Positions 15,817-23,624 of a stretch of 27,029 nucleotides of DNA are shown piece after piece. A program made the position numbers and the translations under genes. Positions within the stretch are counted from its first letter, which is position 1, and every line of letters begins with the position of its first letter. The stretch comes from Angelakisella sp. GTDB taxonomy: Bacteria > Bacillota > Clostridia > Oscillospirales > Ruminococcaceae. The notes beneath the pieces are model-generated. The model was not told the DNA's origin and ran no database searches. It was given only the letters and a program-made list of their open reading frames with translations. Location of the stretch: contig JAHHTR010000020.1 of NCBI GenBank assembly GCA_020024515.1, positions 1-27,029 on the forward strand, read 5' to 3'.

Positions 15817-16179
15817 ATGGACAAAAAGATTTTAGTAGTAGACGATGCGGCTTTTATGCGAATGATGATTAAAAATGCATTATCAGGTGAAGGTTACGCA
15901 AATATTATTGAAGCTTCTGATGGAAAACTTGCTGTTGAAACATATCAAACAGAAAAACCTGATCTTGTTATTATGGATATTACAATGCCTAATATGGATG
16001 GATTACAAGCATTACAAGCTATAAAAGCTGCTGACCCTTCAGCAAAAATTGTTATGTGTTCAGCTATGGGTCAAGAGGCTATGGTTGTTGATGCTATACG
16101 TTTCGGTGCTTTGGACTTTATTGTTAAACCATTTAAACCGGAAAGAATACTACAAACAGTAGCAAAAGTATTGGCTTAA
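15817..16179 (+). CDS. cheY: chemotaxis response regulator CheY
   Basis: CheY carries the phosphoryl signal from CheA to the motor switch. The 120-residue product is a stand-alone receiver domain with no output domain. It has the acidic pair D9/D10, phospho-acceptor D54 (in VIMDITMPNMDG), S82 at the switch position and K104 (FIVKPFKPER). AAAGGAGA lies 6-7 nt before the ATG. Position directly after fliY matches Bacillus, where cheY lies between fliY and fliZ/fliO. No cheA, cheW or receptor gene is in the window. Confidence 0.95.
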   Translation: MDKKILVVDDAAFMRMMIKNALSGEGYANIIEASDGKLAVETYQTEKPDLVIMDITMPNMDGLQALQAIKAADPSAKIVMCSAMGQEAMVVDAIRFGALDFIVKPFKPERILQTVAKVLA

Positions 16180-16213
16180 TTTTTATTTGATAAAATAATT
16201 AATATTTATGTTA

Positions 16214-16288
16214 GAAATATATACCCATAGACAAATATATGGAGGGAAAATAGCTTTTCTCCATATATGCGATGAGGGTATATGTTTT
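16214..16288 (+). ncRNA. predicted two-stem RNA structure upstream of fliO
   Basis: An outer stem of 13 pairs (16214-16226 with 16276-16288, core ATATACCC/GGGTATAT plus wobbles) encloses a 7-8 nt internal loop (ATAGACAA on one side, GCGATGA on the other). Inside lies a perfect 10-bp hairpin (ATATATGGAG 16235-16244 with CTCCATATAT 16259-16268) that extends by further A/T and G/T pairs. The unpaired GA on each side next to the CCC/GGG end recalls a kink-turn, but the adjoining pairs are poor. No known riboswitch class fits that I recognise. It lies in the 235-nt cheY-fliO gap. Confidence 0.4.
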
Positions 16289-16294
16289 AATATA

Positions 16295-16396
16295 AGGTAA
16301 CACCGCACAATTAACACTTATCAGTATTTGATTTATATTAATTAAATACACTATCTGTATTATGCGGTATTATCTAAGTGATTATTTTATTTTTTT
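16295..16396 (+). promoter_or_regulatory. possible pseudoknotted leader/attenuator upstream of fliO
   Basis: A 13-position stem (16295-16307 with 16363-16375; one C/A mismatch and one G/T pair; core CACCGCA/TGCGGT) encloses a 6-bp inner hairpin (GTATTT 16324-16329 with AAATAC 16344-16349). The loop bases CACTTA (16315-16320) are complementary to TAAGTG (16375-16380), which follows the stem at once: the geometry of an H-type pseudoknot. A T-rich tract (ATTATTTTATTTTTTT, 16381-16396) follows, and the fliO ribosome site starts at 16403. It could be an attenuator or a ligand-sensing leader; the pairing is a hand prediction. Confidence 0.4.
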
Positions 16397-16414
16397 GCAA
16401 ATGGAGGATATTTG

Positions 16415-16795
16415 ATGAATGATAGCAGTACAATGAGTTTTTTTACACTACTATGGACATTAATTTGTCTTATACTCATATTGTTTTTAACATATTTTTC
16501 CGTAAAGATGCTTGCAAAAAAACAACGAATAAGTGGTGCAGGAAAGTTAATAAAGGTGCTTGATCAAGTAAGTATTGGACAAGATAAGGTTCTTGCCGTA
16601 GTAAAAGTAGCGGATAAAACTATGCTTATAGCTATGTCATCAAATACCATAACCAAGGTTTGTGAATTAGATAATGATTATTGTGAAAAATATATATTAC
16701 AAAATCCGGTAATGCCGTTCTCCGAAGTCCTTAAATCAACATTTAATAAAAATAAAAATGACGGTAAAAACAATAAAGGAGACGGAAATGTGTGA
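16415..16795 (+). CDS. fliO: flagellar export protein FliO (FliZ type)
   Basis: FliO is a small membrane protein that helps assemble the FliP/FliR core of the export gate. The 126-residue product has one membrane segment near residues 8-29 (FFTLLWTLICLILILFLTYF), then a cytoplasmic domain with the family pattern RISGAGKLIKVLDQVSIGQDK and KVADKTMLIAMSS. The tail is Lys/Asn-rich. The start is taken as ATG at 16415, seven bases after GGAGG; a TTG one codon earlier is possible. The stop overlaps the fliP start (GTGA), so the two are probably coupled. It sits before fliP, as expected. Confidence 0.88.
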   Translation: MNDSSTMSFFTLLWTLICLILILFLTYFSVKMLAKKQRISGAGKLIKVLDQVSIGQDKVLAVVKVADKTMLIAMSSNTITKVCELDNDYCEKYILQNPVMPFSEVLKSTFNKNKNDGKNNKGDGNV

Positions 16796-17640
16796 TTTGT
16801 AAAAAAAATATGAGTAAAATTAATGAAGAAAAATTAAAAAAACTAAAAGAAAAATTAAATGTTCAAAAAAAATTATTTGCAAAATATTTTGTGGTATTTA
16901 TTGGTCTTGTTGCCATACTTGGTGGTATGACTGTATATGCGTCAACTACGGGTGTAAAAATAGATTTCGTAACAGATGCTGACGCAACGGGAGCAATGGG
17001 TGTATTGGATATAATGATACTGTTTACTGTACTTGCACTTATGCCGACGATTGTACTGATGATGACAAGCTTTACCAGAATAGTAATAGTATTGTCATTT
17101 TTACGTAGTGCATTAGGAACGCAGCAATCACCACCAAATCAAATAATTATTGGTTTATCACTGTTTTTGACATTGTTTATAATGACACCTGTTTTGCAAG
17201 ATATAAATACAAATGCATATCAGCCATATAAAAAGGCAGAGATAACACAGGAAGTGGCAATAGAACGGGCAGTGGAACCACTAAAAGAATTTATGATAAA
17301 ACAAACTGATAAAAAGTCGCTTAATTTGTTTTTATCAATAGGTAATAGAACAGATGTTAAATTTACTAATGAAAATGCAATTGAAGTTTTGAAAAAAGAG
17401 AGCTTAACAATACTTGTACCGGCATTCATCACAAGTGAGTTGACAAAGGCATTTTCAATGGCATTTTTAATATTTTTACCTTTTTTAATTATAGATATTG
17501 TTGTATCCAGTCTGTTAATGTCTATGGGTATGGTTATGTTGCCCCCTGCGATGATTGCTCTGCCATTCAAATTACTTATGTTTATATTGGTAGACGGTTG
17601 GACACTGCTACTGGGTACATTGGCACAGAGTTTTCGTTAA
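16792..17640 (+). CDS. fliP: flagellar type III export gate protein FliP
   Basis: FliP forms the pentameric core of the export channel. The 282-residue product has a basic N-terminus and a hydrophobic segment ending near VYAS (about residues 33-51), consistent with the signal peptide seen in FliP. Conserved segments follow: MTSFTRIVIVLSFLRSALGTQQSPPNQ, given here in outline (about 91-117), and LPPAMIALPFKLLMFIL near the end. The start is GTG at 16792, overlapping the fliO stop, with AAAGGAGA nine bases upstream; the ATG at 16810 lacks such a site. It is followed by fliQ after 23 nt. Confidence 0.95.
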   Translation: MICKKNMSKINEEKLKKLKEKLNVQKKLFAKYFVVFIGLVAILGGMTVYASTTGVKIDFVTDADATGAMGVLDIMILFTVLALMPTIVLMMTSFTRIVIVLSFLRSALGTQQSPPNQIIIGLSLFLTLFIMTPVLQDINTNAYQPYKKAEITQEVAIERAVEPLKEFMIKQTDKKSLNLFLSIGNRTDVKFTNENAIEVLKKESLTILVPAFITSELTKAFSMAFLIFLPFLIIDIVVSSLLMSMGMVMLPPAMIALPFKLLMFILVDGWTLLLGTLAQSFR

Positions 17641-17663
17641 TATAACTAAAAGGAGAGAAAGTA

Positions 17664-17927
17664 TTGACACAGGGGCAAATATTAACAATACTTACAGATG
17701 CTCTTATGGTATCATTAAAATTAGCAGGACCAATGCTTTTAGTAAGCGTTTTAATCGGTTTGATAGTTGCTATTTTTCAAGCAGCTACACAAATTCATGA
17801 GCAGACGCTTACTTTTGTGCCAAAACTCATTTGTATAGCATTTTTACTTTTATTTACAGGTTCATGGATGATGACAGTATTTTCAGAATTTGTTGATAGA
17901 ATATTTATAATTATGCGTAATTTATAA
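17664..17927 (+). CDS. fliQ: flagellar type III export gate protein FliQ
   Basis: FliQ subunits wrap the FliP/FliR core and gate the channel. The 87-residue product is the normal length and has two membrane helices, near residues 14-38 and 50-72. The conserved hinge and loop AIFQAATQIHEQTLTFVPK lies between them. The start is TTG with AAAAGGAGAG about 8 nt upstream; no in-frame ATG lies earlier. It lies between fliP and fliR. Confidence 0.95.
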   Translation: MTQGQILTILTDALMVSLKLAGPMLLVSVLIGLIVAIFQAATQIHEQTLTFVPKLICIAFLLLFTGSWMMTVFSEFVDRIFIIMRNL

Positions 17928-17959
17928 AAAAATACCATTAGTTAAAAGGAGAATGTAAG

Positions 17960-18721
17960 TTGAGTATACAGTTTGATTCATTAACAACTTTTGTTCTTGT
18001 CTTTGTAAGAATGGTATCTATGATAGTATTTAATCCTGTAATCACAAGAAAAAATGTACCTACACGTGTGACAATGGGACTATCACTTCTTATAACAATA
18101 CTGGTTTCAGGAACGGTTCCTCCTGTGGAAAATATTACTCCGCTAGATGTCACATTTTTGTTCTTATCTGAAATTATAGTGGGTTTTATGTGTGGATATG
18201 TATTTAGATTATTCTACTATATGCTATATTTTGCGGGAGATATGCTAGATATGCAGTTTGGTTTGGCTATGTCAAAAGTTTTTGATCCAAGTAGTAGCAT
18301 ACAGGTTTCGTTAAGCGGTAGAGTTTTGGAAATACTGTTCATTTTATACTTTTTTTCAACAGGTAGTCATTTGGTACTTATAAGAATTTTTGCAACTTCA
18401 TATAAGATTATTCCAATAGGACTAGGTATCAATATACTTGAAGCATCTAATTTTGTGGTACAGGTCTTTTTGAGTGCATTTTCATTGATAATGAGGCTGA
18501 TTATACCGTTTATTGTTACCGAATTTATACTTGAAGTATCAATGGGCATACTTATGCGATTAATACCGCAAATACACATTTTTGTTATTAACATTCAGCT
18601 TAAAATTTTGTTGGGAATTCTACTGCTGTTTTTATTTGCAGGTCCTATTACAAATTTTATGGATAGATATATGGTAATACTTCTCGAAACAACACAAAAA
18701 GTTTTATATTCTTTAAAATAG
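17960..18721 (+). CDS. fliR: flagellar type III export gate protein FliR
   Basis: FliR is the single-copy gate subunit that closes the FliP ring. The 253-residue product has about six hydrophobic helices and the family segments FVRMVSMIVFNPVI near the start, GDMLDMQFGLAMSKVFDPSS in the middle and LLLFLFAGPITNFMDRY near the end. The start is TTG with AAAAGGAGAA upstream. It lies 32 nt after fliQ and 54 nt before flhB. Nothing is truncated. Confidence 0.94.
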   Translation: MSIQFDSLTTFVLVFVRMVSMIVFNPVITRKNVPTRVTMGLSLLITILVSGTVPPVENITPLDVTFLFLSEIIVGFMCGYVFRLFYYMLYFAGDMLDMQFGLAMSKVFDPSSSIQVSLSGRVLEILFILYFFSTGSHLVLIRIFATSYKIIPIGLGINILEASNFVVQVFLSAFSLIMRLIIPFIVTEFILEVSMGILMRLIPQIHIFVINIQLKILLGILLLFLFAGPITNFMDRYMVILLETTQKVLYSLK

Positions 18722-18775
18722 ATTAATATAAAGTTATTTACATTGCACTTGTAATTAAAAAGGGGGAACGATAGT

Positions 18776-19864
18776 TTGGCAGGAGAGAAAACCGAAAAAG
18801 CCACCCCAAAACGAAAGCAGGATGAACGAAAAAAGGGTAATGTATTTCAAAGCAGTGAAATTCTCGCAGTTGCATCATTACTTATAATGTTTAACCTTAT
18901 TAAACTATTGATGCCTTTTATTGTAACAACACTTATGGGATATATACAAAAGATGTTTTCTTCAATAGCAAAAGAAGGAACACTTATTGTAAAATCCGAT
19001 ATGTTTAATATGGGAATGGACGCATTGATTATTATCGCACTTGTTTCAGGTCCTATGTTATTTGCGTCAGGACTTATAGCGATACTTACAACATTTGCAC
19101 AAACAAAAATGCTTGTTACATTTGAAAGCATAAAGTTTAAGTTTAGTAAACTAAATCCTATAAACGGATTTAAACGTATGTTTTCACTACGTGGTGTAGT
19201 AGAACTCTTAAAATCAATAATAAAAATAGTAGCACTGGTCATAATTATATATAATTCCGTAAAAAAGAAAATATCCGCATTACCGCGATTGTTTGATATG
19301 GAAATAATACCGTGTGTAATGTTTTTGAGTGATTTGGTTTTCAGTATTATAAATACGGCTGGTGCGATATTTGTATTCCTTGCTATTGGTGATTATATAT
19401 ATCAGTGGTGGGATTATGAAAAAAATTTGCGTATGTCAAAAGATGAGATAAAAGAAGAATATAAACAAATGGAAGGTGACCCACAAGTTAAGGGTAAAAT
19501 TAAAGAAAAACAACGACAAATGGCACAAAGTCGTATGATGCAAGCAGTACCGACTGCCGATGTTATTATACGTAACCCGACGCACTTTGCCGTTGCACTT
19601 AAATATGACGGTGAAAATTCACAAGCTCCGAAGGTAGTGGCAAAAGGACAAGATGAAATAGCACTTAAAATTGTTGAAATTGCCGAGGCAAACGGAGTAA
19701 CGGTTATGGAAAATGTTGCGCTGGCGCGTGGACTATATGCCGCTGTGGATATTGATATGGAAATTCCCGAGCAATTTTATCAACCTGTGGCAGAAGTACT
19801 TGCATTTGTATATAATTTAAAAAATAAAAAGAATGTTATTGGTGACGAGATAATTAAAAGATAA
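18776..19864 (+). CDS. flhB: flagellar type III export switch protein FlhB
   Basis: FlhB sets export specificity and switches from hook to filament substrates when FliK acts on it. The 362-residue product begins with the family opening GEKTEKATPKRKQDERKKGN. Four membrane segments follow (about residues 29-51, 80-105, 145-162, 185-208). The cytoplasmic domain holds the self-cleavage motif NPTH at 267-270, flanked by VIIRNPTHFAVALKY; cleavage is expected between N267 and P268. The start is TTG with AAAAAGGGGG upstream. It lies between fliR and flhA, as usual. Confidence 0.97.
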   Translation: MAGEKTEKATPKRKQDERKKGNVFQSSEILAVASLLIMFNLIKLLMPFIVTTLMGYIQKMFSSIAKEGTLIVKSDMFNMGMDALIIIALVSGPMLFASGLIAILTTFAQTKMLVTFESIKFKFSKLNPINGFKRMFSLRGVVELLKSIIKIVALVIIIYNSVKKKISALPRLFDMEIIPCVMFLSDLVFSIINTAGAIFVFLAIGDYIYQWWDYEKNLRMSKDEIKEEYKQMEGDPQVKGKIKEKQRQMAQSRMMQAVPTADVIIRNPTHFAVALKYDGENSQAPKVVAKGQDEIALKIVEIAEANGVTVMENVALARGLYAAVDIDMEIPEQFYQPVAEVLAFVYNLKNKKNVIGDEIIKR

Positions 19865-19878
19865 TTAATTTGAAAAAT

Positions 19879-19896
19879 ACAGTTTTAACTGTTTTT
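19879..19896 (+). terminator. weak terminator-like hairpin between flhB and flhA
   Basis: ACAGT (19879-19883) and ACTGT (19888-19892) form a 5-bp stem with the loop TTTA, followed by TTTT and more A/T. Upstream A residues can extend the stem after one mismatch. A second small palindrome (ATACTTA 19904-19910 with TAAGTAT 19914-19920) follows at once. Both are short and AT-rich. Together they fill the 62-nt gap before flhA, which lacks a visible ribosome binding site. Confidence 0.3.
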
Positions 19897-19926
19897 ATAT
19901 ATAATACTTAATATAAGTATAGTTTA

Positions 19927-22023
19927 TTGGCGAATATACGTAAAGGATTGATTAATACTTTGAAAAATAAAAAATTTGCATTTATGGGCAACTTTGTTGC
20001 AATATTTGTAGTGCTGATAGTTTTATTGATTATTTTCCCATTACCGACAGCACTACTGGATATGATGTTTATAGTTAACTTAACAGTTTCTTTTGTAATA
20101 TTGTTAACAACTATGTACATAAAAGAACCGTTGGAGTTTTCTATTTTTCCATCATTACTACTTATTACAACACTTTTCAGATTGGGTCTTAACGTATCTT
20201 CAACAAGAAAAATTTTGACTAATCAGGGTGATGCCGGTAAGGTTATTGAAACTTTCGGTAAATTTGTTATTCAGGGCAATGTTGTCGTGGGTCTTATTAT
20301 ATTCTTAATCATAGTTATAGTTCAGTTCGTGGTTATTACAAAAGGTTCGGAACGTGTAGCGGAAGTATCAGCACGTTTTACACTTGATGCTATGCCCGGT
20401 AAACAGATGGCTATTGATGCGGATTTAAGTTCCGGACTTATTGATGAGGAGACAGCAAGATATCGTAGATCAAAAATACAACGTGAAGCCGATTTTTTTG
20501 GTTCAATGGACGGTGCTTCAAAGTTTGTTAAGGGCGACTCGATTATTTCTATCATAGTAACATTCATAAATCTTATTGGTGGTATAATAATGGGATTTAT
20601 GCAAAATGTTGGTTCATTTAGTGACATAATGAATATATACAGTAATGCGACAGTCGGTGACGGACTTATGTCACAGATACCTGCACTTTTGATTTCAACA
20701 GCAACAGGTATGATAGTAACTCGTTCGGCATCGGAAAACAATCTTAACCAAGATATGTCAAAGCAATTCTTATCACAGCCGATTGTTCTTATTATTGCCG
20801 GCAGTGTAATGTTTGGACTTATGTTTATAGGTTTTCCACCAGTACAAATTATAATTATGTCCGGTGGACTTATTGCACTGGGTATAATGCTACTTCAAAA
20901 ACAGAAAAAGATTTCTAAGGCAGTAGAAGAAGAAATGCCATCTGTAACAGAAGAAATTACAAGTGAAGCTTCTTTTTACAAAAATATAGAAAACGTATAT
21001 GGCTTATTATATGTAGAGCCGATAGAAATGGAGTTTGGTTACAGTTTAATTCCACTGGTTGATGAAGCAAGTGGCGGTAGCTTTCTTGATAGGGTAGTAA
21101 TGTTCCGTAAGCAGTTTGCAAACGATATGGGTATGGTTATACCTTCGATTAAGCTTACCGACAGCGGTGAATTAAATCCAAATCAGTATTCCATTAAACT
21201 TAAAGGTGAGCAAATAGCTATTGGTGATGTTCTTATTGACCATTATCTTGCGCTTGCTCCTTCCGATACGGCAGAGCCTATTGAAGGTATTGATACCATA
21301 GAACCGGCATTTGGCATACCTGCAAAATGGATAAGTGAAGATAAAAAATCCAAGGCAGAACTTGCAGACTATACGCTTATTGATCCAACATCAGTTATTA
21401 TTACACACCTTGCGGAAGTTTTGAAACATCATGCACACGAACTTTTGACACGTCAAGAAGTTGGAAATATACTTACAAATATTAAAAAACAAAATGCACC
21501 GCTTGTTGAAGATATCATACCAAATGTAATTTCAATAGGTGATTTACAAAAAATTCTTTGTAATTTATTGCGTGAAGGTGTACCGATAAAAGATATGGAG
21601 ACAATACTGGAAGTTTTGGGTGACCATGGTGCAAATACAAAGGATACGGATATTTTGTCAGAATATGTAAGACAGGCGTTAAAACGTTCTATATCACATA
21701 AATTTAGTTCTGCTAATCAGTTAAAGGTATTGAGTATCGATGCGGAAATAGAAAATATAATAATGTCGTCTGTAAAGAAAATGGATACAGGTTCTTATTT
21801 GGCACTTGACCCTAATACAATTCAGTCAATAGTATCAGCTATGGGTGAGGAAATCAATAAGATAAAAGATTTGGTTCCGGAGGTTATTATATTAACTTCG
21901 CCCATTGTACGTGTGTATGTGAAAAAATTGGTTGACCAGTTTTACCAAAATATTGTTGTATTATCGTTTAGTGAAATTGATAATAATATACAGATACAGG
22001 CATTGGGTAATATATCAATATAA
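19927..22023 (+). CDS. flhA: flagellar type III export gate protein FlhA
   Basis: FlhA forms the nonameric export gate, binds substrate-chaperone complexes with its cytoplasmic ring and couples export to the proton motive force. The 698-residue product has about eight membrane segments in the first 320 residues, including EPLEFSIFPSLLLITTLFRL and the family signature region RVAEVSARFTLDAMPGKQMA. A large cytoplasmic domain makes up the rest. The start is uncertain: TTG at 19927 has no ribosome site, whereas TTG at 19960 has AAAGGA about 12 nt upstream and would drop 11 residues. It is followed by fliA rather than flhF. Confidence 0.96.
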   Translation: MANIRKGLINTLKNKKFAFMGNFVAIFVVLIVLLIIFPLPTALLDMMFIVNLTVSFVILLTTMYIKEPLEFSIFPSLLLITTLFRLGLNVSSTRKILTNQGDAGKVIETFGKFVIQGNVVVGLIIFLIIVIVQFVVITKGSERVAEVSARFTLDAMPGKQMAIDADLSSGLIDEETARYRRSKIQREADFFGSMDGASKFVKGDSIISIIVTFINLIGGIIMGFMQNVGSFSDIMNIYSNATVGDGLMSQIPALLISTATGMIVTRSASENNLNQDMSKQFLSQPIVLIIAGSVMFGLMFIGFPPVQIIIMSGGLIALGIMLLQKQKKISKAVEEEMPSVTEEITSEASFYKNIENVYGLLYVEPIEMEFGYSLIPLVDEASGGSFLDRVVMFRKQFANDMGMVIPSIKLTDSGELNPNQYSIKLKGEQIAIGDVLIDHYLALAPSDTAEPIEGIDTIEPAFGIPAKWISEDKKSKAELADYTLIDPTSVIITHLAEVLKHHAHELLTRQEVGNILTNIKKQNAPLVEDIIPNVISIGDLQKILCNLLREGVPIKDMETILEVLGDHGANTKDTDILSEYVRQALKRSISHKFSSANQLKVLSIDAEIENIIMSSVKKMDTGSYLALDPNTIQSIVSAMGEEINKIKDLVPEVIILTSPIVRVYVKKLVDQFYQNIVVLSFSEIDNNIQIQALGNISI

Positions 22024-22055
22024 ATATCTTATATTAAATTAAGGGGGGACTTGAC

Positions 22056-22829
22056 TTGGGAGAAAAGATTAATGATATGCAAAGCAACGGTATAAAAATG
22101 TTGTTGAAATATAAAGAAAATCCAAGCCAAGCCCTAAGAAATGATATTGTAATGGAATATTTATATATTCCGAAAGTAGTAGCCTCGCAAATGAGAGGTT
22201 ATACAGCAGCATTTGCACAGGTTGAGGATATGGTGAATCAGGGTGTTATAACTCTTATTGAATGTATAGATAAATATGAGTTTGATAAGGGTTTAAGTTT
22301 TGAAACGTATGCCTATGCCAAAATAAAATGTGCAAATATAGATTATTTAAGAAAACAGGACTGGCTTCCAAGACGTGTAAGAAAAACGGCAAAAGATATT
22401 TCAAAAGCCTATGATGAACTTGCAAATAAATTTATGCGAGAACCTACAATAGAAGAAATAGCTGAAAATCTGGAAGTACAGCCGGATATAATAAAAAAAC
22501 ATAACAGTGAGATTGCAAATTCCGTAATGTTATCTTTTGAAATGATATTACAAGGAGTATCAACAGATAACAATATGGCAGATATACCTCTGTGTTCAAG
22601 CTCCCCCGAAGAAGCTATTTTTGCGGAAGAATTGCGAGAGCAATTAAAAAAAGCTATTGATAGTATAAATAGCAGAGAAAGAACGGTAATTTCATTATAT
22701 TACTATGAACATTTGCGTTTAGCCGAAATTGCTGATATAATAGGAGTAAGTCAGTCGAGAGTATGTCAAATACATAAAAATGCAATACAAAAGATGCGAA
22801 ATGTATTAGAAACATATATGAAAGGATAA
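22056..22829 (+). CDS. fliA: RNA polymerase sigma factor FliA (sigma-28/sigma-D)
   Basis: FliA directs RNA polymerase to late flagellar and chemotaxis promoters. The 257-residue product shows sigma region 2 (QVEDMVNQGVITLIECIDKY, then SFETYAYAKIKCANIDYLRK), the FliA-type WLPRRVRK segment leading into region 3, and a region 4 helix-turn-helix near 220-245 (LRLAEIADIIGVSQSRVCQI). There is no region 1.1, as in all sigma-28 proteins. The start is TTG with AAGGGGGGA six bases upstream. It lies directly after flhA and 6 nt before a rod gene. No anti-sigma flgM is present here. Confidence 0.95.
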   Translation: MGEKINDMQSNGIKMLLKYKENPSQALRNDIVMEYLYIPKVVASQMRGYTAAFAQVEDMVNQGVITLIECIDKYEFDKGLSFETYAYAKIKCANIDYLRKQDWLPRRVRKTAKDISKAYDELANKFMREPTIEEIAENLEVQPDIIKKHNSEIANSVMLSFEMILQGVSTDNNMADIPLCSSSPEEAIFAEELREQLKKAIDSINSRERTVISLYYYEHLRLAEIADIIGVSQSRVCQIHKNAIQKMRNVLETYMKG

Positions 22830-22835
22830 AAAACT

Positions 22836-23594
22836 ATGTTTACAGGATTTTATACTGCTACGTCAGGAATGCTTACACAGCAAAGAACATTAAATGTACA
22901 TGCAAATAACTTAAATAATATAAATACACCCGGATTTAAAAGTGAGAAAGTTGTTACAACTAACTTTAAACAAGAATTTTTAAATCGTTTGGAGGGTGGA
23001 GTGTATACACCTATCGGACATGGTTCTCCAATAGTAGCAGTCGAAGATATTCGTACAAAGTTTGATTCAAGTATGCTTGAAAGAACAGATAGAGCTCTTG
23101 ATTTTGCAATAGAGGGTGAAGGATTCTTTACAGTACGCAGTGGTGACAGAGATATGCTTACAAGAAACGGTAACTTTGCTATTGATGAGGAAGGCTACCT
23201 TATTTTGCGTGGTATAGGCAGAGTACAGGGATACAAAGGCGATATACATGTTAGAACAGCAAAGTTTACAATCACACCCGATGGTGAAATTTTAGATGAC
23301 GAAGAAAGAGTTATTGATAGCTTTTTGATATCTATTCCCGCAGAGGATACAAAACTGGAAAAATATCCAAATGGATTATTTGCGGCAGACAAGACAGGAC
23401 TTCCTGATGACGGCTTGGAATTTATTGAAATGCCGAGAATATTACAAGGTGTAACAGAACGTTCAAATGTTGATATAAACAGAGAAATGACAGCAATGAT
23501 CGAAACACAAAGAAATTTTCAAAGTTGTAACAATGCACTTAAAATTATAGATACAATGAATCAAAAAACAGCAACAAATTTAGCATCTCTTTAA
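22836..23594 (+). CDS. flgF: flagellar rod protein of the FlgF/FlgG family (first copy, FlgF/FlhO-like)
   Basis: Distal-rod type axial protein. The 252-residue product has the N-terminal rod motif NNLNNINTPGFKSEKVV, the central family segment DFAIEGEGFFTVRSGDR, and a C-terminal helix around MIETQRNFQSCNNALKIIDT. The C-terminus is closer to FlgF or Bacillus FlhO than to FlgG, so the symbol is tentative. The ATG has AAAGGA within the last codons of fliA. It is followed 30 nt later by a second family member, the same paired arrangement as flhO-flhP in Bacillus. Confidence 0.88.
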   Translation: MFTGFYTATSGMLTQQRTLNVHANNLNNINTPGFKSEKVVTTNFKQEFLNRLEGGVYTPIGHGSPIVAVEDIRTKFDSSMLERTDRALDFAIEGEGFFTVRSGDRDMLTRNGNFAIDEEGYLILRGIGRVQGYKGDIHVRTAKFTITPDGEILDDEERVIDSFLISIPAEDTKLEKYPNGLFAADKTGLPDDGLEFIEMPRILQGVTERSNVDINREMTAMIETQRNFQSCNNALKIIDTMNQKTATNLASL

Positions 23595-23624
23595 TTTTAA
23601 TTTATCGTTGGAGGAAAATACATA

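Noticed and set aside
16180..16414. cyclic-di-GMP riboswitch (class I or II) in the cheY-fliO gap
   Set aside because: These are common in flagellar operons, so I looked for them. The conserved cores I know for both classes are not present, although the segment is clearly structured.
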